DNA of 64,000 bases from JAJFUE01 sp041687335. Its GTDB lineage: Bacteria > Sumerlaeota > Sumerlaeia > MVZB01. The first letter of the stretch is position 1. Every line of letters starts with the position of its first letter. The notes beneath the pieces were generated by a model that ran no database searches, had not been told where the DNA came from, and saw only the letters and a program-made list of their open reading frames with translations. This document shows positions 26,901 through 35,774 of the stretch, piece by piece. The stretch is from positions 104,607 through 168,606 of the forward strand of contig JAWLCE010000004.1 in assembly GCA_041687335.1 (NCBI GenBank). The letters run 5' to 3'. Made by a program: the position numbers and the translations under genes.

Positions 26901-27093
26901 CCCCGATTTTATCTATGAGCAGGCCGTCCCGGCCGAACCGGCGGCTGACCCGCGGGCGCGATCGGCGGTCATGCCGGCGGCCGAGCGGGTCCGCTGCAAT
27001 GACGAGGTCATGCTGGGTTACGCACGCCGGCAGGCCGAGGTCGAGTCGCATCGCTGCCTGCGCTGCGACGTCGGCCGCAATGGAAATTCCTGA
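23929..27093 (+). CDS. hoxF: HoxF diaphorase fused to a GltD-type flavin/NAD(P) module
   Basis: A 1054-residue fusion. Residues about 25-100 are a thioredoxin-like 2Fe-2S domain with only three cysteines (C34, C65, C69). Residues about 150-560 are NuoF/HoxF: FMN/NADH loop RGRGGAGF (198-205), C489/C492/C495 and C535 for a 4Fe-4S cluster. Residues about 575-1000 are GltD/NfnB-like: cysteines C578, C582, C621, C625 and C629, FAD loop GAGPTGLTAG (680-689), NAD(P) loop VVGGGNAAID (808-817) and FAGGDLVTGAS. The last 30 residues have a CxxC. Ordinary HoxF is about 530-600 residues. A second pyridine-nucleotide site suggests NADPH use, transhydrogenation or electron bifurcation. Confidence 0.93.
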   Translation: MRIIDADMLDEARRRGLDKFKPNRPRIAVGMGTCGIGNGAEDVYNELAAQIDARGLDVALARTGCFGFCAEEPLVNIMIPGRPLVIRRRVTPRDVTMILDDIHQDRFTPDGVLCKIEAWDHLTAHITYGRRSYAEVPLWNELPFYKWQKKIVLRNCGLICPDDIDEYLAVGGYQALYRALHELRPEDVIEELKLARLRGRGGAGFQTATKWEMMRKAPADGPKYVICNADEGDPGAYMNRNELEGDPHNLIEGMIIGAYVMGAGEGIVYIRAEYPLAVMRLRAAIEQARELGLLGENILGSGFNFDLRLVEGAGAFVCGEETALIASLEGLAGRPRPRPPFPSQKGLWGRPTNINNVETWYNVPVIVQRGAPWFLETGTASSPGTKVFSLVGKVKNTGLVEIPLGTSLRKFVYDIGEGSSSGRAVRAVQTGGPSGGCIPAEKFETAVDFESLSALGSIMGSGGMVVMDEDNCMVDVARYFLEFTHSESCGKCIPCRAGLDQMLRILNDITQGKATLADLDRLEELGPMIRDTSLCGLGQTAPNPVRTTLRYFREDYENHIAGHRCEAGVCETLFLAPCENRCPLHMNIPRFIQLFNEGRLEEAFLSVILDNPLPASTGRVCQHPCDNRCRRAGLDEAVNMREIHRFIADSVYGTAIEERVVARLLALKRPPTGKRVAVVGAGPTGLTAGFYLALMGHEVTIFEAAPEPGGMLRYALPEYRLPRRVLELEVRLIQRMGVAIKCNTPVGESPTHYELRQAHDSVFLSVGTWHALPLDIPGSRLGGVIHALDFLEQVAHGKPIRLGRKVLVVGGGNAAIDSARTALRMGAEEVQIVYRRQKRDMPAIVDEIEEALEEGAKLITMVAPHRLVGDERGQVKALEIQKTIAGEFDSSGRRRPIPTDEINRLSADTVILAIGERVDPIFSSRSGLRLNHDGTIGIDRYSMETSQEGVFAGGDLVTGASNVSNAMSFGKRAARSIDKRLTGLDRFEELFPDFIYEQAVPAEPAADPRARSAVMPAAERVRCNDEVMLGYARRQAEVESHRCLRCDVGRNGNS

Positions 27094-27134
27094 TTCGACA
27101 CCGCCGCCCGCAAGCGGGCCAGGAGGTTTTAGCC

Positions 27135-27841
<707 letters not shown>

Positions 27842-27845
<4 letters not shown>

Positions 27846-28372
27846 GCAAGATCAAACTGGCCACCACCTGGCTCGACGGCTGCGCCGGCTGCCACATGTC
27901 GCTGCTCGACGTGGACGAGGGAATTCTCGCGTTGCTCGAGGTCGCCGACATCGTCTACGGCCCGCTCGTTGACATCAAGCAGTATCCCGAGGGGGTCGAC
28001 GTGGCGCTGGTCGAGGGGGCCGCCAGCAGCGAGGAGGATGTCGAGCTGCTCCACACGATCCGCGAGCGCACTCGCATCGTCGTCGCGCTGGGCGACTGCG
28101 CCGTCACCAGCAATGTTCCCTCGATGCGCAATCAGTTCGGCGTCGGCGCCATCATGCGCCGAGCCTACTTTGAGAATGCCGACGCCCAGGCCCAGCAGCC
28201 CGCCGATGGCGTGCCGGCGCTGCTCTCCCAGGCGCGGCCGATCCACAGCGTGATCAAGGTCGACTATTTCCTGCCGGGCTGCCCGCCCTCGGCGGCGCTG
28301 ATCCTGCAGGCCCTGACCGAGCTTTGCGCCGGCCGGTTGACCGAACCCGGTCCGCTGGCCCGCTTTGGCTGA
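27842..28372 (+). CDS. hoxY: NiFe hydrogenase small subunit HoxY
   Basis: A 176-residue protein with the proximal 4Fe-4S cysteines C14 and C17 (DGCAGCHMS), C86 (GDCAVTSN) and C147 (PGCPPS). This short form without a Tat signal or extra clusters is typical of cytoplasmic group 3 hydrogenases. It transfers electrons from the NiFe site of HoxH to HoxU. It starts inside the hoxU stop (ATGA), showing coupled translation. Confidence 0.95.
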
Positions 28373-28409
28373 AATTTTTCGCTCTTCGAGCAACCACTGG
28401 AGCAGTTCC

Positions 28410-29837
28410 ATGCGAACCATCACCATCGCGCCGGTCACCCGCATCGAGGGCCACGCCAAGATCACGCTGCACCTGGATGAGCAGGGGCGCGTGGATGACG
28501 CGCGCATGCACGTCACCCAGGTGCGCGGCTTCGAGAAGTTTTGCGAGGGGCGGCCCTATTATGAGATGCCCTCGCTCATGGCGCGGATTTGCGGCATCTG
28601 CCCGATCAGCCACCTGCTGGCTTCGGCCAAGGCCTGCGATGCATTGATGGCGGTCAGGATTCCGCCCGCCGCCGCCCGCCTGCGCCGCGCCGTCCATATG
28701 GCGCAGTTCATCCAGTCCCACGCGCTCAGCTTCTTTCATCTCTCGTCGCCCGACCTGCTGCTGGGCATGGATGCCGACCCGGCGATCCGCAACATCGTCG
28801 GCGTCGTCCAGGCGCACCCGGAGCTGGCCAAGGCCGGCATCGGCCTGCGCCGCTATGGCCAGCAGGTCATCGAGTGGCTCGCCGGCGACCGTGTCCATCC
28901 GAGCTGGATCGTGCCCGGCGGGGTCAACGCGCCGCTCACCCCTGCCGTGCAGGCGCGCATCATGGAGGGCCTGCCCGAGGCCAAGGCCGTCATCCAACAG
29001 ACGCTGGATCTCTTCAAGTCAATCCTGGACCGTTTCGAGGATGAAATCGCCAACTTCGGCCATTTCCCCTCGCTTTACATGGGTCTTGTCGATCCGCGCG
29101 GCCGGCTCGAGCTCTATGACGGCGGCCTGCGCTTCATGGATGCCCAGGGCGCCATCATGCACGACCATGTGCCCTCCGAGGATTACCGCCAATACATCGG
29201 TGAGGCAGTCGAGTCGTGGTCCTATCTCAAGCTGCCCTACTACAAACCGATGGGTTACCCCGACGGGCTCTACCGGGTCGGCCCGATGGCGCGGCTCAAC
29301 GTGGCCGACAGTTGCGGCACGCCCGCGGCCGATGTCGAGTTGACTGAATATCGCCAGCGCGTCGGCCGCATCGGCGAAAGCTCCTTCCTGTTTCACTACG
29401 CGCGGCTGATCGAGGCGCTCTACGCCGCCGAGAAACTCAACGAGCTGATCGGCGAAGAGGCGGCGCTCGACCCGCGCGTGCGCGCCGAGGCCCGCCCCAA
29501 CAGCCCCGAGGGCATCGGCATCGCCGAGGCGCCACGCGGCACGCTGATCCACCATTACCGCATCGACGAGCAGGGGCTCATCACCTGGGCCAACCTGATC
29601 ATCGCCACCGGCAACAACAACCTCGCCATCAACCGCAGCATCAAGCAGGTGGCGCAGCGCTACGTTGACAGCGAACGCCTGACCGAGGGCATGCTCAACC
29701 GTGTCGAGGCCGTGGTGCGCGCCTATGATCCCTGCCTGAGCTGCTCCACGCACGCGGTCGGGCAAATGCCGCTGCGCATCGAGTTGCACGCCGCCGACGG
29801 CCGCCTGCTCGACACCCTCAGCCGTGACGGCGCGTAG
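28410..29837 (+). CDS. hoxH: NiFe hydrogenase large subunit HoxH
   Basis: A 475-residue catalytic subunit that oxidises or produces H2. The nickel-iron ligands are C61 and C64 in RICGICPISH and C442 and C445 in DPCLSCSTH. A 27-residue tail follows His448 and should be cut off by the maturation protease after nickel insertion. Length and L1/L2 motifs match group 3 (3d-like) bidirectional enzymes. The ATG at 28410 has GGAG eight bases before it; a start 15 codons upstream overlaps hoxY and is unlikely. The maturation gene follows after a repeat. Confidence 0.96.
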   Translation: MRTITIAPVTRIEGHAKITLHLDEQGRVDDARMHVTQVRGFEKFCEGRPYYEMPSLMARICGICPISHLLASAKACDALMAVRIPPAAARLRRAVHMAQFIQSHALSFFHLSSPDLLLGMDADPAIRNIVGVVQAHPELAKAGIGLRRYGQQVIEWLAGDRVHPSWIVPGGVNAPLTPAVQARIMEGLPEAKAVIQQTLDLFKSILDRFEDEIANFGHFPSLYMGLVDPRGRLELYDGGLRFMDAQGAIMHDHVPSEDYRQYIGEAVESWSYLKLPYYKPMGYPDGLYRVGPMARLNVADSCGTPAADVELTEYRQRVGRIGESSFLFHYARLIEALYAAEKLNELIGEEAALDPRVRAEARPNSPEGIGIAEAPRGTLIHHYRIDEQGLITWANLIIATGNNNLAINRSIKQVAQRYVDSERLTEGMLNRVEAVVRAYDPCLSCSTHAVGQMPLRIELHAADGRLLDTLSRDGA

Positions 29838-29916
29838 CCACGAATGAACGCCCATTTCACGAATGGGTGCCATGGTTCACGCCAAAGCGCCAAGATCGCC
29901 AAAATGGGCTGAAACC

Positions 29917-30008
29917 TTGCCCCGAAGGGGCAACCGCGATTAGCCGGGGGTGACCGAAGGGAACCCCCGGTCCAATGCCCAGACATCCGAGCCCCGAAGG
30001 GGCGACAG
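29917..30008. repeat. Composite three-hairpin repeat (family A, copy 1)
   Basis: Three inverted repeats follow each other: TTGCCCCGAAGGGGCAA (29917-29933), CCGGGGGT/ACCCCCGG (29944-29951 with 29963-29970) and AGCCCCGAAGGGGCGACAG (29990-30008). The same order, with changed stem bases, recurs at 50264-50362 and in broken form at 57472-57545. It lies between hoxH and the maturation gene, inside the operon, and could tune downstream expression. Confidence 0.75.
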
Positions 30009-30023
30009 AAACCTCGCAAAGGC

Positions 30024-30803
30024 GTGACGTTGGCCCTAAAAATCTCCACCCTCTGCATTGGTTATGGCAACCCCCTGCGCGGCGACGACGCGGTTGGACC
30101 GATGCTGGCCGAGCGCCTGGGCGAGCGGCTGGCCGGTCGCGCCGGCGTGCGGGTGATCTCAGCCCATCAGTTAACCCCGGAGCTTGCGCCGCTCCTGGCC
30201 GAGGCCGCCCGGGTCATCCTGCTCGATGCCGAGGCCGGCGTGGGCGCCGGTGTCATCCGCTTCCGCCCGGTCGAGCCATTGGCCGCGCCGCCCGAGGCGC
30301 TCGCACATCAGGTCACCCCCGGCGCGTTGGCCGCCGCCGCCGCAGGCTTGTTTGGCCGCGCGCCGGAGCTATTCGTGCTCGGCATCGGCGCGGGCAGCAC
30401 CGACCTGCGCGAGGGCCTCACCCCGGCGGTCGCGGCCGCCCTGCCGCCCGCGCTCGATCTGCTCGAGGACCTGATCGACAATCTCGTCGAATGGACACCA
30501 TTTGAGATTCAACCCGCCAGGGAGGCCATCGCCATGCACGAGCATTCACTGATCGAGGCATTGATTCATCGGCTCGAGGACCTGGCGCGCGAGCAGGGTG
30601 CCACGCGCGTCGTGGGCGTCACGGTGCGGTTGGGCCTCCGCTCCCATTTCACCCCCGAGCACTTCCGCGAGCATTACGACCGCGCCGCCTTGGGCACCAT
30701 CGCCGAGGGCGCCAGCGTCCAGTGCATCATGTCCGATGATCCGGCCGCCGACTTCGCCGACTCGATCCTGCTGGAGTCCGCCGAGCTGGGCCTGCCCGAT
30801 TAA
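30024..30803 (+). CDS. Hydrogenase maturation protease fused to a HypA-like domain
   Basis: A 259-residue open frame with two parts. Residues 1-155 are a HoxW/HycI-type protease that trims the hydrogenase large subunit: GYGNPLRGDDAVGP, D68 in LLDAEAG and H95 match the nickel-sensing residues. Residues 171-259 resemble the nickel chaperone HypA, starting MHEHSLIEALIHRL, but lack the CxxC zinc-finger pairs (only C234 remains). An internal ribosome site precedes M171, so HypA could also be made separately. The start is GTG 30024 or, with better AAAGG spacing, TTG 30030. No other hyp genes are nearby. Confidence 0.85.
   Translation: MTLALKISTLCIGYGNPLRGDDAVGPMLAERLGERLAGRAGVRVISAHQLTPELAPLLAEAARVILLDAEAGVGAGVIRFRPVEPLAAPPEALAHQVTPGALAAAAAGLFGRAPELFVLGIGAGSTDLREGLTPAVAAALPPALDLLEDLIDNLVEWTPFEIQPAREAIAMHEHSLIEALIHRLEDLAREQGATRVVGVTVRLGLRSHFTPEHFREHYDRAALGTIAEGASVQCIMSDDPAADFADSILLESAELGLPD
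30519..30536 (+). promoter_or_regulatory. Internal ribosome site and start of the HypA-like part
   Basis: AGGGAGG (30519-30525) lies eight bases before an in-frame ATG (30534-30536) that begins Met-His-Glu. HypA binds nickel through its free N-terminal Met-His-Glu, so this start would restore a functional N-terminus that the fusion buries. Confidence 0.6.
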
Positions 30804-30812
30804 GCGACCCCT

Positions 30813-33800
30813 CTATGGCGCGGCAATGGCGGTCGCGGCGATCCGATCCAGTTCGGCCAACAGCTGCTCGGCCGAGGCCCAGCGGCCGTCGGGGTCCTTG
30901 GCCAGGCACCGCATCACAAGGTCGCTGACGGCCACGGGGCAATCCGCCGGAGGTTTGGGCTCGACGAACATGTGCTGATAGGACAAGTCGCCATCGAAGA
31001 AGGGCGGCCTCCCGACCAGCAGCTCGTAGAGCACCACGCCGATCGAATAGATGTCGGCGCGATGATCCACCGCCCCGCCGCGCACCTGCTCGGGCGACAT
31101 ATAGAGGGGTGTCCCCACGACCGCCCCCTGCCCGGTCGCTTCCGGCTGCGGAGCCTCTTCTTGGATCGTCTTGGCGATGCCGAAATCGGTCACCTTGATC
31201 CGGTCGTCGTGGGTCAGCATCAGGTTGGCGGGCTTGATGTCGCGATGCACGATCCCCTCGGCGTGGGCGCAGGCCATGGCCTCGCAAATCTGGCGCGCGT
31301 AGCGCAGCACCCGCTCCAGCGGCAGCCGCCCGCCCGACGCCTGGCGCAGCGCCTTTTTCAGGTCGCCCCCATCGATGTATTCCATGCTGATGTATTTGCG
31401 GCCCTGCTCCTCGCCGATGTCGTGGATGCGCACGATGTGGGGGTGGGTCAGCCGCCGGGCATTGCGCGCCTCCTGGCGGAACCGGCGCAGCGCCTCGGGG
31501 TTGCGCATCAGCCCCTCGGGCAGGATTTTGAGCGCAACCGATTCATCCAGTTCCTGATCATGGGCCTTGTAGACGATCCCCATCGAGCCGCGCCCCAGCT
31601 CCTCGCCCAGTTCATAGCGCGCCTTGGCTTTCTCCGACAGGCTGTTCCGGATGGCGCTGCGGTCTCCAGCGCCGGAAAGCGCATTGGTTTCAACCAGCCG
31701 CTCCAGCCGCCGGCGCACGTCGCGGTATTCAATATCGCCGGCGTAAATCAGCTTGAACGCATCCCGCGCGCCGGTGGGGTCGCCAATGGCTTCGTAACGC
31801 AAGCCCAGATCATAAAGCAAGCCCTTGAGTTCATCATCCAGCGGCTGGCGCCGCAACTTGGCCGTCGCCATGTCGAGCATGCCGCGCGCCATGAAACAGC
31901 GCGCCAGGTTGCGTTCGGAATCGCGCTCCCAGCGGAAGTCGCGGCCGGTCTGCTGGAAGCAGGCGATGGCCAGCTCATGCCGCTGTGCCTGCATCGCCAG
32001 CCGCCCAAGCAAAAACCGGGTCTCCGTGGACTCGCGCCGAGCGAGCAACTTTTCACACAGGTCCATCAGCGTCAGCACAATTTCGCTGTGATTGGGTTGG
32101 AGCCGGTGGGCCTGCTCGAGCGCCTCGCGCGCCTCGGCCAGTTGGCCTCGCGCGATCAGGAGGCGCCCCTTTTCGAGCCAGACCAGCGCATCCTCGGGAG
32201 TCTTCTCAAGGATTCGCTCAAAACCGGCCAGCACGGCCCCTCCCTGCTTGGGATCATGGCCCGCCAACACGGTCATGTGCCGGCGAGCATCCACCAGTCG
32301 TCCCGCGAAAATCAGCATGTCCACCAGGTAAAGGCGCACCACCGAGACGAGCGGGGCCTGCTCGACCTGGGCCTCCAGCAGGTCAATGACTTCGGCCAGC
32401 CGATCCGGGCGACGCGCCAGCAGCAGCCGGCAAATTTCAATGACACGCTCCCAGCCCTCGCGCCCCGCATAAGCCCGCGCCGCCGCCAGATAATGTTCCG
32501 GCTCGGTAGGTCGAAGTTGGATGGCTTGTTCATACAGTTTGAGTGCCGGATCATCTGCCGCCCGGCGCCGGCCGTGAATCAGGCTCAGTGCCACGATCGC
32601 ATCCTCGTCGTCGGGCCGCTCGGCCAGGACTGCCATGTAACCAGCCAACGCCGAATCGACTTGGTCGGCACGCTGACTGGCTGCCGCTTCGAGCTTGATC
32701 AGCTCCAGGTTGTCGGGCCAGCGCCGGCGCAGCTGCGCGCACAATTCAAACGCCCGCTCGGGTTGGTCGCCCTCCTGCCAGCAGCGCGCCAGCGCCAACC
32801 CCAGCTCGACTCGGTCCTGCTGCCGCTCGTAAATGGTTTCAAAGAGCAGGGCTGCTTCCTGGTCATGCCGACCCCGGCGCAGCCAGATGGCCGCCAGCGC
32901 CTCCTGAATGCCCACATGATCCGGCCGCCGCCGCAGCGCCTCCCGATAAATCGGCTCGGCCTTGTCCTCGACCATGCCGGTCCGGCTCCATGCCTCGGCC
33001 AGTTGCGCAAGGTGTTCGTCCTCAAGCCGGCCCAGCGCCAGCAGTGGCTCAAGCGAGCGGATGGCGAGTGCGTCATCGCCCTCGGCGGCGGCCACCTGCG
33101 CCAGTTGGGTCAGCACCACCTGGTCAGCTGAATCATGCGCCAGCGCCTGCTCATAGATACGCCGCGCCGCGGGATCGGTTCTACCCGCCTGGGCATGGCC
33201 GCGGGCGACGGCCAGCAGCAACTCGGGGGCATCCGGGTTGAGTTCCAGTGCGCGCGCGTAGACTTTCATCGCCGACACGTCCAGCCGCCCCTGGGCGGCG
33301 TAGCAGGAGCCCAGAAGCCGCAGGCCAAGCGGTTCGCGCGGTTGGGTCTGGAGTGCGCGGCTGGCATGATCACCCGCCGCGGCGTGATCGCCCGATCGCA
33401 ACGCCCGCATCGACAGGATCAAGTGCGCCGACGGCGAGGCCGGGTCGCATTCGAGCAGTTGGCATGCCATCTTCGCCGCCAGCTCGTCGTGCCGCCCGGC
33501 CCGCTGGCAGGCCTGGCAATAGATGCGCAGGAAACCCAGCTCCTCGTGGCGCTGTTCAAGCGCCTGTTCCAGCGTCGGCAAAATCTCCGGCCCGCTCTCT
33601 TCCAGCTCGATGTAGAGGTCGGTCATCAGCACGGCCAGTTCCCGGTCCGGATTGGCTACCTTTCGAAGGGCCTCCAGTGCCTCGTGTGGACGCCCCAGGG
33701 CGATATAAGCCCGCCCCAGCAGCCGCCACCAATCGTCGGGCCGTGAATCCCGACGCGCCATCTCTTGGTAAATTCGAGCCGCGCTCTCGTCCATTCGATC

Positions 33801-35696
33801 GGCGGCGGCATAAGCGGCGGCCAAGGCTCGGAGGTAACGCTCATCCTGTGGATGGAACTTGTGGGCCTGCTCCAAGACTTTGGTGCCGGCGGCATCGTAG
33901 CTTTCGCGTTGCAGGACGATCGAAGCTGCCTCGGACCATAGCTGGGCACGTTCAGGATCAATGCGGCAAAGCCGATCATATGAGTGGCTTGCCAGCTCCA
34001 GGTTGCCTTCGGCTTGCGCCCGGCGCGCCCGGGCGTGCAGCAGCCGCAGCCACCCGCGCCGACCCAGCCGTATGCCCCCCCAGCCGCCTGCCAGCGCCAG
34101 ACAGGTGCCGCTCAGCAGCAGCAGGATGATCTGCTCACGTGCCAGGTAAAGCCAGTACAGGCGACGCGCTTCACTGTGGAGCGGAAACCCCTCCAGCAGG
34201 TCGCCGGCGGCCTGGCGGGCCCATCCCCAATGGCCCGCCTCCGCCAGCGCGCGCGCATGGGCCAGGCGTTCCTCGATCCGGTCGGCGAACAGCAGCGTCT
34301 GCGCGGCCTTGAAACGCCGCTCATAACTGGACGGGCTGCCGGCTCGGGTGGCGCCGCCGCGCAGCCCCAGCCAGGGCGCCGAGTCCCGTAAAAAACTCAA
34401 CCCCGGATCGAGCAGGTAACAGAAGCCATCAAGGTTGGTGCGGATGAAGATATCGGCGGCGGCTTCGCCCCGCAGTGGCCCCACGATTGGAGTTGCCACC
34501 GCGATGTGGCGCAGCCGGAACTGGCCCGCCACGCGGCGGTCCAGCAGGTCGAGCAGCGTCACCTGCCGATCATTGTCAGCGAATACAACATAACTGCGCC
34601 CGTCGGCGCCCTTGAAAACAGCGGGCGGACTGGTCAAGTTGGTGGGGTGACTGTAGTCGGCAAAGGGTCTCTCCGGCTCCCAGAACGACATCCCGCTGCG
34701 GCCTTGAACCAAAAGAAATCCGTGGCGGCGCGGCAGCAGAACCTCGTCGCAGCCATCCCCATCCACGTCAATGGCCACCGGAGGCTCGGTGGGCTCGCTT
34801 CGGATCGAGCGATGCCAGATGCGCTGCCTGGTGGCGGTATCCAGCCAGGCCGGGTGCATCCCACTATAAGTTGGCGTCATCGCATGAAGGTAGCCCGCGC
34901 GGTCGGCCACGATCAGCTCCATCAACTCGTCGCCATTGATATCAGCAAGCAGGATCCCCTTGTCGGTTCTACTGCCGTTGTTCAGCGATGTGGTTGCGCT
35001 GATCTCTGGCTGGCGAGCCGAAAACACCCCCACCCGCCCCTGTCCCGTCACGTAGGCCACGTGGGGCGGCGGACCCTCCAGGTGCGTGACCCCCACCGCC
35101 GGTGGCGCATTGAGCGCATCACCGAGTGCGTATGAAAACAGCAGCTCCAATCCGTTGCAGGGGTGGAGCAGGTGGCCGACAAGACGCCGCTCGCCGGCGT
35201 CGTAGAGTAACAACCCTTCGTGAAAAACCGGAGAGGCCTCGCCTTGGGTCCAGGGAAAGATGGCCGGGGCCAGCGTCAGGGGATAACCGGTGTTGAAATG
35301 GTGGAGGATCATGCCGGTGGGGCCGTCAAGCACGAACAAATCGCCCTCGGTGCTGGCCACCACGACATTGATCCGGCCCCGCCCGAGCAGATGACCGGTC
35401 ACCGGAGTCAGCAGGGAAAGCTCACCAAAATCGTGAGCCCAGCGGATGCGTCCATCGAGCGGGTCAATCGCCAGCACCTGACCTTGATTGGAGACCTGAA
35501 TGACATCGAGGCGCTGGTCCATGTCCAGGTCGGCCGCGATCGGGTCGGGCGCGTCGGGTATGTTGATGCGCCGCTGCCAAAGCTCGCGTATCGGGCTGCC
35601 TTCCGAATGTGCCGGCGCCAGCGCCACCAGAAAAATCAGGTATGCCGCGGAGCGTAACCAGCCGAGCCTGAGGCGGGGGGGGCGGGGGGTGGTCAA
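30813..35696 (-). CDS. Membrane Ser/Thr protein kinase with beta-propeller and TPR regions
   Basis: A 1627-residue protein. A signal/anchor (AAYLIFLVALAPAHS) leads to an exported region (about 35-450) of FG-GAP/PQQ-like repeats with Asp-rich calcium-type loops (ADLDMDQRLD, ADINGDELME, DVDGDGCDE). A TM helix lies near 520-540 (IILLLLSGTCLALAGGWGG). About 800 residues of TPR-like helical pairs follow. The last 270 residues are a Hanks-type kinase with GRGSMG, VALKIL, HRDIKPANLM, DFG and SPE. The order is unusual: most bacterial kinases have the catalytic domain first. The TTG start at 35696 has AAAGGGG in front and places the signal peptide at the N-terminus. Confidence 0.88.
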   Translation of the reverse strand: MTTPRPPRLRLGWLRSAAYLIFLVALAPAHSEGSPIRELWQRRINIPDAPDPIAADLDMDQRLDVIQVSNQGQVLAIDPLDGRIRWAHDFGELSLLTPVTGHLLGRGRINVVVASTEGDLFVLDGPTGMILHHFNTGYPLTLAPAIFPWTQGEASPVFHEGLLLYDAGERRLVGHLLHPCNGLELLFSYALGDALNAPPAVGVTHLEGPPPHVAYVTGQGRVGVFSARQPEISATTSLNNGSRTDKGILLADINGDELMELIVADRAGYLHAMTPTYSGMHPAWLDTATRQRIWHRSIRSEPTEPPVAIDVDGDGCDEVLLPRRHGFLLVQGRSGMSFWEPERPFADYSHPTNLTSPPAVFKGADGRSYVVFADNDRQVTLLDLLDRRVAGQFRLRHIAVATPIVGPLRGEAAADIFIRTNLDGFCYLLDPGLSFLRDSAPWLGLRGGATRAGSPSSYERRFKAAQTLLFADRIEERLAHARALAEAGHWGWARQAAGDLLEGFPLHSEARRLYWLYLAREQIILLLLSGTCLALAGGWGGIRLGRRGWLRLLHARARRAQAEGNLELASHSYDRLCRIDPERAQLWSEAASIVLQRESYDAAGTKVLEQAHKFHPQDERYLRALAAAYAAADRMDESAARIYQEMARRDSRPDDWWRLLGRAYIALGRPHEALEALRKVANPDRELAVLMTDLYIELEESGPEILPTLEQALEQRHEELGFLRIYCQACQRAGRHDELAAKMACQLLECDPASPSAHLILSMRALRSGDHAAAGDHASRALQTQPREPLGLRLLGSCYAAQGRLDVSAMKVYARALELNPDAPELLLAVARGHAQAGRTDPAARRIYEQALAHDSADQVVLTQLAQVAAAEGDDALAIRSLEPLLALGRLEDEHLAQLAEAWSRTGMVEDKAEPIYREALRRRPDHVGIQEALAAIWLRRGRHDQEAALLFETIYERQQDRVELGLALARCWQEGDQPERAFELCAQLRRRWPDNLELIKLEAAASQRADQVDSALAGYMAVLAERPDDEDAIVALSLIHGRRRAADDPALKLYEQAIQLRPTEPEHYLAAARAYAGREGWERVIEICRLLLARRPDRLAEVIDLLEAQVEQAPLVSVVRLYLVDMLIFAGRLVDARRHMTVLAGHDPKQGGAVLAGFERILEKTPEDALVWLEKGRLLIARGQLAEAREALEQAHRLQPNHSEIVLTLMDLCEKLLARRESTETRFLLGRLAMQAQRHELAIACFQQTGRDFRWERDSERNLARCFMARGMLDMATAKLRRQPLDDELKGLLYDLGLRYEAIGDPTGARDAFKLIYAGDIEYRDVRRRLERLVETNALSGAGDRSAIRNSLSEKAKARYELGEELGRGSMGIVYKAHDQELDESVALKILPEGLMRNPEALRRFRQEARNARRLTHPHIVRIHDIGEEQGRKYISMEYIDGGDLKKALRQASGGRLPLERVLRYARQICEAMACAHAEGIVHRDIKPANLMLTHDDRIKVTDFGIAKTIQEEAPQPEATGQGAVVGTPLYMSPEQVRGGAVDHRADIYSIGVVLYELLVGRPPFFDGDLSYQHMFVEPKPPADCPVAVSDLVMRCLAKDPDGRWASAEQLLAELDRIAATAIAAP

Positions 35697-35709
35697 GACT
35701 TTCCCCTTT

Positions 35710-35727
35710 CGCGTTGCATTCAACGCG
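35710..35727. promoter_or_regulatory. Palindrome between the kinase and a glycosyltransferase
   Basis: CGCGTTG-CATT-CAACGCG is a perfect seven-base inverted repeat 14 bases before the kinase start codon and 48 bases before the divergent glycosyltransferase start. A TATAAA box (35740-35745) lies downstream on the plus strand. It may be an operator shared by the two genes. Confidence 0.4.
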
Positions 35728-35774
35728 TCCAAACCGGAGTATAAAAGAGAAGCGAGTCCTCCCGCAGTAGCAAA

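Noticed and set aside
29917..30008. Possible CRISPR array from repeated GC-rich blocks
   Set aside because: The blocks are different palindromes in a fixed order, not identical repeats with equal spacers, and no cas genes are present.
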